From contig JAUXLW010000050.1 of assembly GCA_030623545.1 (NCBI GenBank), forward strand, positions 1 to 7,987: a DNA stretch of 7,987 nucleotides, in the 5' to 3' direction. Every line of letters begins with the position of its first letter. Position 1 is the first letter of the stretch. Made by a program: the position numbers and the translations under genes. The notes under the pieces are model-generated. The model saw only the letters and a list, made by a program, of their open reading frames with translations, did not search any database and was not told the DNA's origin. Positions 1-7,187 of the stretch are shown piece after piece. This stretch comes from Acidimicrobiia bacterium (lineage in GTDB: Bacteria; Actinomycetota; Acidimicrobiia; Spongiisociales; SHLN01).

Positions 1-1
1 C

Positions 2-216
2 CATGTGGCTGCTGTAGTCAATCACGTCGGTGGAGTGCTTGGCGTCGAATCATTCTCCACGACCAGGGCTGGGGTATCGGCAGCTGCTGGAGTGGCTGCG
101 GTCTCATGGTGAGCTCAACCTGGTCGGAGTGGAGGGCACCGGCTCATACGGTGTCGGCCTGTCGGGCGAACGTCGGCACAATCGATGCATTTCTGAGCCG
201 GGCAGGCATCCGCGAC
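2..216 (+). mobile_element. IS110-family transposase remnant (N-terminal part, frameshifted)
   Basis: This is a decayed fragment of the N-terminal RuvC-like (DEDD) catalytic domain of an IS110-family transposase. Frame 2 (from base 2) reads HVAAVVNHVGGVLGVESF followed by STTRAG. The sense then continues in frame 3 with YRQLLEWLRSHGEL and VGVEGTGSYGVGL, the characteristic IS110 block around the conserved glutamate (E codon at 132-134). The frames change inside a run of four G at 71-74, where three would keep the frame. After base 162 frame 3 loses similarity, but frame 1 at 187-213 reads AFLSRAGIR, resembling the next IS110 segment, before a TAG at 217. The first catalytic Asp lies left of the window and the C-terminal Ser domain is absent. 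No terminal repeats are expected for this family and none were seen. It is non-functional; the family call is from memory of IS110 motifs. Confidence 0.75.
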
Positions 217-347
217 TAGCCAGGTTGGACTCGATGCACCCAGGGTCCGAGGGCTTGGCCGGCGCAGTGGGCTCGGAGTGGTGCGGGCCGCGACTCGGCG
301 TAAAGTTCAGATGCAACCAGCAGCCGAGGTGAAGCATCAAGAACCGG

Positions 348-1580
348 TTGCGCCAAGCCAACCAGCGAATCGCCCGTATCGGCATTGCCGACACGGACGA
401 CGAACAAGTCATTCTCCAGAAGCAGCTCCTTGTCTTCTCGTCGGTCATGGTCAGCGTCGCCGCCGTCATCTGGGGTCTGCTGTACATCGCGCTCGGCGAG
501 CCGTTGGCAGCCTCCATCCCGCTCAGTTACAGCGTGCTGTCGACGGCGTCCATCACCTTGTTTTCGCGGCACAAGCGGTACCGGCTGTTCCGGTCTAGCC
601 AGCTCAGCCTGATGTTGATATTGCCGTTCCTGCTCTCAGTGGCGCTGGGTGGGATCGTCAACTCGTCGGCCGTGGTGCTGTGGTCATTGATGTGTCCGCT
701 GGGAGCTCTTGTGTTCGGAGGCAGGGCGCGGAGATGGTTTGTAGCGTTTGCGGTGGTCGTGCTCGCCGCCGGAGTGTTGGAGCCGGCGCTTAACAATGAG
801 CGCACCCTGTCGTCGGGAGTCGTGATCACCTTCTTCGTGGCCAACATCGTTACGGTCTCGACCATCGCCTTCGTCTTGTTGGAGTACTTCACCAGCCAGC
901 GGGAGACCGCGTTCAACCTGCTGGGCAGCGAGCAAGAGAAGTCGGAAGCACTGCTGCTCAACATTCTCCCTAAGCAGATCGCCGAGGCACTCAAAGTGTC
1001 GCCGACGACGATCGCCGACCACTATGACGGTGCCAGCGTGCTGTTTGCCGATGTGGTCGAGTTCACCCCGATGTCGGCTGAGATGACACCAACCGAGCTC
1101 GTTGAGCTGCTCAATGAGGTGTTCACGTATTTCGACGACGTGGCGGACCGGTTTGGGATCGAAAAGATCAAGACGATCGGCGACGCCTATATGGCCGCCG
1201 CCGGTGTCCCGTCACCCCGCCCCGACCACGCCCACGTCCTCACTCGCATGGCGCTGCAAGTACGGGACCATTTCGCCAAGAACGACGTTCACGGCCGGAG
1301 GTTGGCCTTCCGAATCGGCATCAACTCAGGCCCACTTGTCGCCGGAGTGATCGGGATCAGTAAGTTCAGCTACGACCTGTGGGGCGACACGGTCAACACG
1401 GCGAGTCGCATGGAATCGCACGGCTCGCAGGGAGCCGTCCAGATCACCCGCGCCACCTACGAGCTGATCAAGGACGAATTCGAGTGCACACCCCGGGGCA
1501 CGGTGACGGTCAAGGGCAAAGGGGACATGGAGGTGTGGCATGTCATGCGGGAGCGAGTCCCGGCGCCGACCGTTGTCTAA
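348..1580 (+). CDS. Six-transmembrane class III adenylate cyclase
   Basis: This integral membrane enzyme probably makes cyclic AMP from ATP. Six hydrophobic helices lie at about residues 28-49, 52-72, 85-103, 107-124, 129-147 and 157-179. A signalling helix ending in LLLNILPKQIA (202-212) leads to a class III catalytic domain (about 225-400). Catalytic residues for a homodimer are all present: metal aspartates D235 (FADVVEFT) and D279 (KIKTIGDAYMA), adenine-selecting K275 and D343 (YDLWGDTVN), and transition-state N350 and R354 (TVNTASRME). The K/D pair favours ATP over GTP. Architecture and length (410 aa) match mycobacterial Rv1625c-type cyclases. The start is TTG; a TGA at 330-332 blocks this frame upstream, the next in-frame ATG (447) would cut into helix 1, and an AGGTGA at 327-332 is rather far (15 nt) from the TTG. 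It lies between an IS110 remnant and a broken regulator, so it is probably cargo of a decayed element, yet its frame is intact. Confidence 0.93.
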   Translation: MRQANQRIARIGIADTDDEQVILQKQLLVFSSVMVSVAAVIWGLLYIALGEPLAASIPLSYSVLSTASITLFSRHKRYRLFRSSQLSLMLILPFLLSVALGGIVNSSAVVLWSLMCPLGALVFGGRARRWFVAFAVVVLAAGVLEPALNNERTLSSGVVITFFVANIVTVSTIAFVLLEYFTSQRETAFNLLGSEQEKSEALLLNILPKQIAEALKVSPTTIADHYDGASVLFADVVEFTPMSAEMTPTELVELLNEVFTYFDDVADRFGIEKIKTIGDAYMAAAGVPSPRPDHAHVLTRMALQVRDHFAKNDVHGRRLAFRIGINSGPLVAGVIGISKFSYDLWGDTVNTASRMESHGSQGAVQITRATYELIKDEFECTPRGTVTVKGKGDMEVWHVMRERVPAPTVV

Positions 1581-1634
1581 GGCGGCCGCCTGCTGGCCTA
1601 GCTACTTCGAGAAGCAATCGCGAGAGAGGTAGAC

Positions 1635-1872
1635 ATGGATAGCGGTATTGTCCGCAAGATGGACGCTTTGGGCAGGATCGTCACTCCGTCTGAAACGACT
1701 CTTGTTCAGCGTGCGAGAAGGCGATGGGCTGACCATTTCGGTTGAGGGGCAGAGCGTAAAGGTGGAGAAGCTTGACGCTACCTGCACATTCTGTGGCTCT
1801 GCTGAAGTCAGAAGCTTTCACGGAAAAGGCATCTGCGTCAATTGCACCGCGGAGCTGTCATACCGCAACTGA
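1635..1872 (+). pseudogene. AbrB/SpoVT-type transcription regulator with zinc-ribbon-like tail, frameshifted
   Basis: An ATG at 1635, with a good ribosome site (GAGAGAGG, 5 nt spacing), begins MDSGIVRKMDALGRIVTPSE, the swapped-hairpin DNA-binding start of AbrB/SpoVT-like regulators. This frame (0) then degenerates and stops at a TGA near 1744. From about 1696 frame 1 carries the rest of the family pattern: RLLFSVREGDGLTISVEG, then two CxxC pairs (CTFC and CVNC; Cys codons at 1783, 1792, 1834, 1843), ending at TGA 1870-1872. The break is therefore a frameshift near 1692-1696. Restoring 2 nt gives the normal 15-residue spacing from GRIV to EGD; alternatively one copy of a CTGAA repeat (5 nt) was lost. 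The intact protein would be about 79 aa. It lies 54 bp after the cyclase and may once have been co-transcribed with it. Annotation from 1648 (TTG) would give a spurious N-terminus. A sequencing indel is the alternative. Confidence 0.8.
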
Positions 1873-2073
1873 GTCCTGCTAGTACCCGCTCTCGAGGTCC
1901 AGAGACATTGACTGTGTAGCCGCACAGCAGAGACTGCTAACCAAATTGCTAACGAACTGTCTGCGACTCGGTGCATTTGAGTGACACGAAACGACACGTC
2001 GACTGTCGAAAACCTCAAGCGACTAGGGGCTTCTTGCCGTTTCCTGCATCGAGGTTCCATGAGGGTCGTTACG
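1873..2073. other. Gene-poor stretch at the element end, with short repeats
   Basis: No convincing gene is seen here; open frames are short and unlike known families. Two copies of TGCTAAC (1935-1941 and 1947-1953) lie 12 bp apart. An inverted repeat CGACA-N7-TGTCG lies at 1992-2008. Next to a tRNA-derived attachment site, short direct repeats could be arm-type integrase sites, but they are too short to prove it. By eye the stretch is less GC-rich than the genes to the right. Confidence 0.4.
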
Positions 2074-2126
2074 TTGAGGGCCTAGTGAGCTAATAGCTCG
2101 TGGAGGTTCGAGTCCTCTCTCCGACA
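2074..2126 (+). tRNA. 3' fragment of tRNA-Leu(GAG): probable integration (att) site
   Basis: The bases form the 3' part of a class II tRNA. They comprise an anticodon loop TTGAGGG (2074-2080, anticodon GAG, Leu, with G37), the 3' anticodon-stem strand CCTAG (2081-2085), and a long variable arm folding as GAGCT-AAT-AGCTC (2087-2099). The T arm is GGAGG-TTCGAGT-CCTCT (2102-2118). The 3' acceptor strand is CTCCGAC (2119-2125) with discriminator A (2126), then CCG, so CCA is not encoded. Discriminator A73 and the long arm fit leucine. The expected 5' acceptor strand GTCGGAG and a D arm are absent upstream, and the bases before the loop (TTACG) pair poorly with CCTAG, so this is not a complete tRNA gene. 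Such fragments mark the distal att site of elements inserted in tRNA 3' ends; the element would lie to the left. Confidence 0.8.
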
Positions 2127-2145
2127 CCGGGTTCAGTACCGGTTT
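2126..2145 (+). terminator. Possible tRNA-type terminator hairpin
   Basis: ACCGG (2126-2130) can pair with CCGGT (2139-2143) across an 8-nt loop, followed by a short TT run. It directly follows the tRNA 3' end, as a terminator of the original tRNA gene would. The stem is short and the T-tract minimal. Confidence 0.25.
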
Positions 2146-2174
2146 CCACTTGCGATCATTGATAGTTTGACTGC

Positions 2175-3281
2175 ATGGATCTGATGGCGAAGTGGTACGC
2201 GGCCGCTAGGGAGCACGTGCCAGACGGTGTTGAGCTTTGGGACGCCCACACTCACACCGGAGCAAGTGACCCGGATGGGGTTCGTGGAACCGCCGATCGC
2301 CTACTGGCGAAGCTCGACGACACGCAGCAGACGGGCGCAGCCGTCATGACTAACCAGGATCCGGGCGGGTACTCGGAACCGAATGACAGAGTCCTTACTG
2401 AAGCGAGAAACAGCACCGGGCGCCTGATTCCCTTCCTGCGGGTCGACCCTCGTCTAGGAAACAAGGCGATCGCTGAGGCGGAGCGATGTCTCGACGCCGG
2501 CCATCGCGGCATCAAATTGCACCCGCGAGCCGAGCAGTTCGAGCTGAACGATCCGACTGTGCGCCTTCTCGCGGAATTGGCGGCCGAGCGTGGAGTACCG
2601 ATTCTCGTCCACGCGGGGAGGGGCACCCCATCCCTCGGGAAGGACGCTGCGGACCTCTGCGATACCGTGGACAACCTCCGTATCGTCCTGGCCCACGCTG
2701 CTATCAGCGACCTCTCGTGGCTAGGTCCTACTGTTGCGGAGCATCCCGGCCTCTATTTCGATACCGCCTGGTGGGATGTCACGGACCTTCTTGCTCTATT
2801 CGCGTGGGTGCCCCCGGGCCGGATCCTGTATGCCTCGGATACGCCGTACGGGCATCCGGCGCTTGCCTTCACGTTGACAATGCGGGTGGCAGTCTCAGCT
2901 CGTTACAACTCCTCGCAACTGCGGGCCCTCTTCGGAGGAACGCTTCTTCGTCTAGTGGAGGGAAAGGAAGGCGATGACGAGGGGGCCGCCCCTGGGGAGG
3001 ATTTCGTGAGCGGTGACCCCGGACTGCTGCGAGTGCACGCCAGCCTCCACGGGGCCATCGTCACTGCCTTCGCCAAGAACAATGCCACCGAACCGGTCTC
3101 CCTCGCCCGCCTCGGCTGTGCTGTGCCCGAGGATGCCCACCACGCGCAGGTCTACCGCGCCATAGCAGCCACTCTCGACAATATCGATCTCGTCAACGGC
3201 GCTCGGCGGGACATCGTGCGGCCGCTCATTCTTGCTGCCGCAGCCGCGCTGACTCCTGATGTTGAGGTGCCGGAGATCTAG
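2175..3281 (+). CDS. Amidohydrolase-2 family metal-dependent hydrolase (TIM barrel)
   Basis: This is a probable cytosolic metal-dependent hydrolase or decarboxylase of the amidohydrolase superfamily (amidohydrolase_2 type); the substrate cannot be told. Metal and catalytic residues appear in family order: D23-A-H25-T-H27 at the end of strand 1, GIKLHP (K114, H116), LVHAG (H146), LAHA (H174), and ASDTPYG with D222 as the late catalytic aspartate. After the barrel (to about residue 262) comes an acidic linker and a roughly 100-residue, mostly helical C-terminal extension of unknown role. There is no signal peptide. ATG at 2175 is the annotated start; ATG at 2184 (codon 4) is an alternative, and neither has a clear Shine-Dalgarno. 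It is the first gene right of the tRNA fragment, hence probably original chromosome, and it is convergent with the dehalogenase-like gene. The frame is intact. Confidence 0.88.
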   Translation: MDLMAKWYAAAREHVPDGVELWDAHTHTGASDPDGVRGTADRLLAKLDDTQQTGAAVMTNQDPGGYSEPNDRVLTEARNSTGRLIPFLRVDPRLGNKAIAEAERCLDAGHRGIKLHPRAEQFELNDPTVRLLAELAAERGVPILVHAGRGTPSLGKDAADLCDTVDNLRIVLAHAAISDLSWLGPTVAEHPGLYFDTAWWDVTDLLALFAWVPPGRILYASDTPYGHPALAFTLTMRVAVSARYNSSQLRALFGGTLLRLVEGKEGDDEGAAPGEDFVSGDPGLLRVHASLHGAIVTAFAKNNATEPVSLARLGCAVPEDAHHAQVYRAIAATLDNIDLVNGARRDIVRPLILAAAAALTPDVEVPEI

Positions 3282-3394
3282 CAAGTGACAGCCGTTGCCC
3301 TCCACTCCAACGCGAGTGACTCATGCACCGATATGTCAGAAGTCGCCTATGTCACGATGAGGGACGGCAAGCGCATGAGGACCTCCGACATCCG
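3282..3394. other. Convergent intergenic spacer
   Basis: This spacer lies between two convergent stop codons. I see no strong GC-rich hairpin with a T-tract, only the weak pair GACGG (3363-3367) and CCGTC (3392-3396) far apart. No gene is supported here. Confidence 0.4.
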
Positions 3395-4264
3395 TCACTC
3401 CCCGGGCCACCATTTGCGAATCTCATCGACGAGCTCCTCGCCGGCGTCGTCCTGGACGAAATGACCGGCCCCTTCGATGATCACCGTGTGATGATTGGAT
3501 AGAAGCGCTTCCCACTGCTTACGTTGCGGGGTCTGGAAGGCGAGGTCCTTGTCGGGCCAGAGAATAAGAGCCGGCTTGTCGGCGATCGACGCCAGCTTGT
3601 CGGAAATCTCCTGTAACCAGGGCGTCTCTCCCAGGATGGCTCCGGGGAGCACCGCGATCGGTTTGCGGGAGTCGGGAGTGGGGAATGGGCCCTTGTACAT
3701 TGCCCACTCTTCTTTCGAGGGCTTCGCGCGCTTGAAACCGGATTTCATGACGGGGTTGATGAAGACGTTGAACCGTCTGATCGCGAACCCCATGGCCGAG
3801 CTTCCCATCACTTTCGAGAAGCGCTCAATCTTCTTGACTCCGGCCACCGGCCATGCCCAGGTGTTGCATACGATGAGGGAGCGGACGCGATCGGGACGCT
3901 CCACCGCCATCCCGAACCCGATCGGCCCGCCCCAGTCGTTGGCCATAACGGTGAACTCATCCAACCCCAGTTGGTCGACGACTTTCCCGAGCACTGCCGA
4001 GTGCTCGTGGGGCATGTAGCCGTAGCCGGGGGAAGCCTTCGACAGGCCGAACCCTGGGTTATCGACGGCGATGCATCGGAACCTGTCCTGCAACCCCAGG
4101 ATGACTTTGCGGTAGAGAAAGGACCAGGCAGGGTTGCCGTGGACCATGACGATCGCCGGGCCTTCGCCGACGTCGACATAATGAACTGTTGAGTCGTCCA
4201 ATTCCATGAACTTGCTCTCAAACGGAAACAGGGCCTCGTTGAACCAACTCGGGCGTTGTGTCAC
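3395..4264 (-). CDS. Haloalkane dehalogenase-like alpha/beta hydrolase
   Basis: This alpha/beta-hydrolase fold enzyme has the haloalkane dehalogenase signature, implying hydrolysis of a carbon-halogen bond to alcohol and halide through an Asp-ester intermediate. Numbered from the GTG start (289 aa): HGNPAWSFLYR supplies the oxyanion/halide-binding N44; NDWGGPIG holds nucleophile D110 and halide-binding W111; WPDKD supplies the catalytic acid D240; GAGHF supplies H268. Asp acid after strand 7 plus the N-W halide pair suggests subfamily I or III; N-W points to III. The cap (about 135-215) contains the family-like KGPFPTPDSRKPI. The longest frame starts at ATG 4285, but that codon precedes a perfect AAGGAGG (4271-4277, minus strand) placed 6 nt before GTG 4264, so GTG is preferred. 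A palindrome lies just upstream. Related alpha/beta hydrolases (epoxide hydrolases) are less likely because they lack the N-P/D-W pair. Physiological substrate unknown. Confidence 0.9.
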   Translation of the reverse strand: MTQRPSWFNEALFPFESKFMELDDSTVHYVDVGEGPAIVMVHGNPAWSFLYRKVILGLQDRFRCIAVDNPGFGLSKASPGYGYMPHEHSAVLGKVVDQLGLDEFTVMANDWGGPIGFGMAVERPDRVRSLIVCNTWAWPVAGVKKIERFSKVMGSSAMGFAIRRFNVFINPVMKSGFKRAKPSKEEWAMYKGPFPTPDSRKPIAVLPGAILGETPWLQEISDKLASIADKPALILWPDKDLAFQTPQRKQWEALLSNHHTVIIEGAGHFVQDDAGEELVDEIRKWWPGE

Positions 4265-4270
4265 TGTCTT

Positions 4271-4277
4271 CCTCCTT
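4271..4277 (-). promoter_or_regulatory. Shine-Dalgarno deciding the dehalogenase start
   Basis: The minus strand reads AAGGAGG, then 6 nt (AAGACA), then GTG at 4264-4262. This is an ideal ribosome site lying inside the longer reading frame that begins at ATG 4285, so the first seven codons of that frame are probably untranslated leader. Confidence 0.8.
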
Positions 4278-4286
4278 GAATACATA

Positions 4287-4303
4287 CCTCAACATAGTTG
4301 AGG
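4287..4303. promoter_or_regulatory. 17-bp palindrome, candidate operator
   Basis: CCTCAAC-ATA-GTTGAGG is a perfect 7-bp inverted repeat with a 3-bp centre. It sits in the divergent intergenic region, ten bases upstream of the dehalogenase Shine-Dalgarno and about 90 bp before ppc. It could be a dimeric repressor site (for example TetR- or GntR-like) controlling the dehalogenase, or a leader hairpin in its mRNA. No regulator gene is visible in the window to pair with it. Confidence 0.5.
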
Positions 4304-4394
4304 GTTGGGGGTCACGACCGTCGAGCGCCGTTTTCGCGCCAGATTCCAGATGGCCGGCGGACGTTGAGCGGGACGCGTTTGTCCTTGCTTCTAG

Positions 4395-7181
4395 ATGTCC
4401 GCCGGGCCACTACTCTGGCCGACGATGGCCGCACCAGAGGTTTCCCCGGAATCTGCTCTTCGCGCAGACATTCGCTTGCTCGGGAATCTGCTTGGCCAGA
4501 CTCTGGTGCGCCAGGAGGGGCAGGAACTGCTGGACCTGGTCGAGCGGGTGCGGGCCCTGACCAAGCTGCTGCGAAGCCCGCAGACCGAGCCCGCCGCCGC
4601 CGCCGAGGAGTTGACGTCGATCCTGGCCGGGTTGGACCTGGAGACCACCATCCAACTGGTTCGTGCCTTTTCGTCATACTTCTACCTTGCCAACATCGCT
4701 GAGCAAACCCATCGGCTCGCCGATCGGGCCGCGATCGCCGGCGGGGGCCGGGGGCGTCTCCAGGCCGTGGTTGACCGGATCGCCGAAGCGGACCTGGACC
4801 CGGCCGAGGTGGAGTCCGTCATCCACCGCTTAGAGCTACGGCCCGTCTTCACCGCCCATCCGACCGAGGCAGCTCGCCGCTCCATCCTCTCCAAGGTTCG
4901 GCGAGTGGCCGAGCTCCTGGAGGAGCGCTCCGACCCGAGGCTGACCGAAGCCGACCAGGCTCGCGTCGAGCGGCGTCTCGCAGAGGTGATCGACCTCATG
5001 TGGCAGACCGATGAGCTGCGGCGTGAGCGCCCCGACCCCATCGACGAGGCCAGATCGGTGATCTACTACTTCGACGAGATGTTCAGGGATGTTGTCGGTG
5101 ATCTCTTCGATGAGCTCGACCATCAGCTTGGACGGCTCGGCGTCGAGCTCACCCCCGACTCCCGGCCGCTCCACTTCGGCACCTGGGTGGGTGGTGATCG
5201 AGACGGCAATCCCAACGTGACCCCCGAAGTGACGATGCAGGTGATGGCGGTTCAACACGACCACGCCCTGCGTGAGCTCATCGGTGCCGTTGAGCAAATC
5301 GCCACCGAACTCAGCACTTCGGAGCGAATTGTCGGCATCAGCGACGAGCTGGAAGAGTCTCTGGCGTCGGACCGGGAAATGATGCCGGCGACCTTCCGAC
5401 GCTACGAGCGCCTGAGCAGGGGGGAGCCCTACCGCATGAAGCTCGGCTACATCCACCAGCGCCTTCTCGCCACTCGAGAGCGCCTCAGTGAAAGCAGGGA
5501 GCCCGTCGGCGGCCAGGATTACTCGACGTCCGTCGGGCTCTACGAAGAGCTGGCGATCATGCAGCGCTCGCTCCTCGCCAACCGGGGCGAGCTCATTGCT
5601 CGAGGGTCACTGGCGCGGCTACTCCATCTCGTGCAAGCGTTCGGCTTCCACCTGGCGACGATGGATATTCGTGAGCATGCCACCAAGCACCATCTGGTTC
5701 TGGAACAACTCTTTGAGCGCATCGACGGCCCCAGCTCGTATATGAGGCTGAACCGCGATGATCGCACCAAACTGCTGGCCGCTGAGTTGTCGAGCAAGCG
5801 GCCGTTATCGTCGGTCACAACCCCATTGGACGGGCCCGCCGCCACCACACTGGCCACATTCGCCACGGTTCGGCAGGCGATCGGCCGGTTTGGGCCGGCC
5901 ATAGTCGAAAGTTACATCATCTCCGAGACGGGCGGCGCCGACGATGTGCTGGCTGCGGCGGTTCTTGCCAGGGAAGCCGGCCTCATCGATTTGCACGCCG
6001 ACATTGCCGACATTGGTTTTGTGCCGCTTTTCGAGACGACGGAGGAAGTGGCCGCCGCCGGGGCGATCCTCGACGAACTGTTGTCTCAGGGGTCCTATCG
6101 CCGGCTGGTGGAATTGCGGGGCGACTTGCAGGAGGTGATGCTCGGCTACTCCGACTCCAACAAGCACGCCGGCATTACAACAGCCCAATGGGGCCTCTAC
6201 AAAGCGTCACGGGATCTGCGCGATGTGGCCCGCAGGCACGAGGTCAAGCTCCGTTTGTTTCACGGCCGGGGTGGCACTGTCGGGCGCGGAGGCGGTCCCA
6301 CCGGGGAGGCGATCAAGGCTCAGCCATGGGGAACGGTTGACGGCCGCATCAAGATCACCGAGCAAGGCGAGGTCATCGCCGACAAGTATGGCCTGCCGGA
6401 CCTGGCCAGAGACAACCTCGAGCTGGCGCTGGCCGCGACGATTGAAGCCTCTGTACTGCATCGTGGGCCTCGTCGAGCCGCGGAGGTTCTCGATCGTTGG
6501 GACCGGACGATGGACGTGGTGTCCGACGCCGCCTATGTGGCGTACCGGGGGTTGATCGATCATCCGAGCCTGGTCGACTATTTCCTCACCGCCACGCCGG
6601 TGGAAGAGCTGGGCCAGATGAACATCGGTTCCCGACCGGGCCGGCGGCCGGATTCGGACGGCGGGCTCGGTGGACTGCGGGCCATTCCGTGGGTGTTTGG
6701 CTGGACTCAGTCTCGCCAGATAGTTCCCGGCTGGTTCGGGTTGGGCACCGGTCTGGAGGCGGCGGTCGAGGCCGGTCTGAGTGGCGAGCTGGATGAGATG
6801 CAGCAGGATTGGCCTTTCTTTCACACCTTCACCTCGAACGTCGAGATGACTCTGGCCAAGACCGACCTGGCTGTGGCCGCCCGCTACGTCGAGGAGTTGG
6901 TCGAGCCGGAGCACCGGGAGCTCTTCGAGATCATCAAGGACGAGTACGAACGTACCGTCGCTGCCGTGCTGCGGGTTATCGGGGCCAAGAATCTCCTGGA
7001 ACAGCACCCCATCCTGCAACGCACCCTGGCCGTTCGCAATGTCTACATCGATCCGATCAGCCTGCTGCAGGTGGGCCTGCTCGCTCGCTCCCGAGAGACC
7101 GACACAGCCGATCCTGCCCTGCAGCGGGCGTTGCTGCTTACAGTCAACGGCGTGGCGGCCGGCCTCCGCAATACCGGGTAG
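4395..7181 (+). CDS. ppc: Phosphoenolpyruvate carboxylase
   Basis: This cytosolic anaplerotic enzyme carboxylates phosphoenolpyruvate with bicarbonate to oxaloacetate plus phosphate, feeding the TCA cycle. The 928-residue length is normal for bacterial PEPC. Landmarks in order: VFTAHPTEA with catalytic H155; VGGDRDGNPNVTP; MLGYSDSNKHAG with K590; FHGRGGTVGRGGGP with H623, R625 and R631 (the mobile loop and PEP site); EMTLAKTD with K822 and RNVYIDP with R881, both in regions linked to aspartate inhibition in E. coli PEPC; and the canonical C-terminus RNTG. One oddity is H591 after the active-site lysine, where the E. coli and maize enzymes have Asp. An in-frame TAG (4392-4394) directly precedes ATG 4395, so the start is 4395 or ATG 4425 (codon 11). 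Neither has a clear Shine-Dalgarno and homology begins near residue 21. It is divergent from the dehalogenase gene and convergent with the ccdA-like gene. Confidence 0.98.
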   Translation: MSAGPLLWPTMAAPEVSPESALRADIRLLGNLLGQTLVRQEGQELLDLVERVRALTKLLRSPQTEPAAAAEELTSILAGLDLETTIQLVRAFSSYFYLANIAEQTHRLADRAAIAGGGRGRLQAVVDRIAEADLDPAEVESVIHRLELRPVFTAHPTEAARRSILSKVRRVAELLEERSDPRLTEADQARVERRLAEVIDLMWQTDELRRERPDPIDEARSVIYYFDEMFRDVVGDLFDELDHQLGRLGVELTPDSRPLHFGTWVGGDRDGNPNVTPEVTMQVMAVQHDHALRELIGAVEQIATELSTSERIVGISDELEESLASDREMMPATFRRYERLSRGEPYRMKLGYIHQRLLATRERLSESREPVGGQDYSTSVGLYEELAIMQRSLLANRGELIARGSLARLLHLVQAFGFHLATMDIREHATKHHLVLEQLFERIDGPSSYMRLNRDDRTKLLAAELSSKRPLSSVTTPLDGPAATTLATFATVRQAIGRFGPAIVESYIISETGGADDVLAAAVLAREAGLIDLHADIADIGFVPLFETTEEVAAAGAILDELLSQGSYRRLVELRGDLQEVMLGYSDSNKHAGITTAQWGLYKASRDLRDVARRHEVKLRLFHGRGGTVGRGGGPTGEAIKAQPWGTVDGRIKITEQGEVIADKYGLPDLARDNLELALAATIEASVLHRGPRRAAEVLDRWDRTMDVVSDAAYVAYRGLIDHPSLVDYFLTATPVEELGQMNIGSRPGRRPDSDGGLGGLRAIPWVFGWTQSRQIVPGWFGLGTGLEAAVEAGLSGELDEMQQDWPFFHTFTSNVEMTLAKTDLAVAARYVEELVEPEHRELFEIIKDEYERTVAAVLRVIGAKNLLEQHPILQRTLAVRNVYIDPISLLQVGLLARSRETDTADPALQRALLLTVNGVAAGLRNTG

Positions 7182-7187
7182 GTCGTT

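Noticed and set aside
1580..1591. Perfect 12-bp palindrome AGGCGGCCGCCT just after the cyclase stop
   Set aside because: As RNA it has no loop and cannot fold as a terminator, there is no T-tract, and GC-rich palindromes of this size are common in high-GC DNA.
2039..2126. A complete tRNA-Leu gene
   Set aside because: No GTCGGAG 5' acceptor strand or D arm occurs upstream, and the 5' anticodon stem pairs poorly, so only the 3' part is present.
3333..3461. Small + strand ORF starting MSEVAYVTMRDGK
   Set aside because: It is about 42 codons, has no ribosome site, overlaps the dehalogenase 3' end antisense, and has no recognisable motif.
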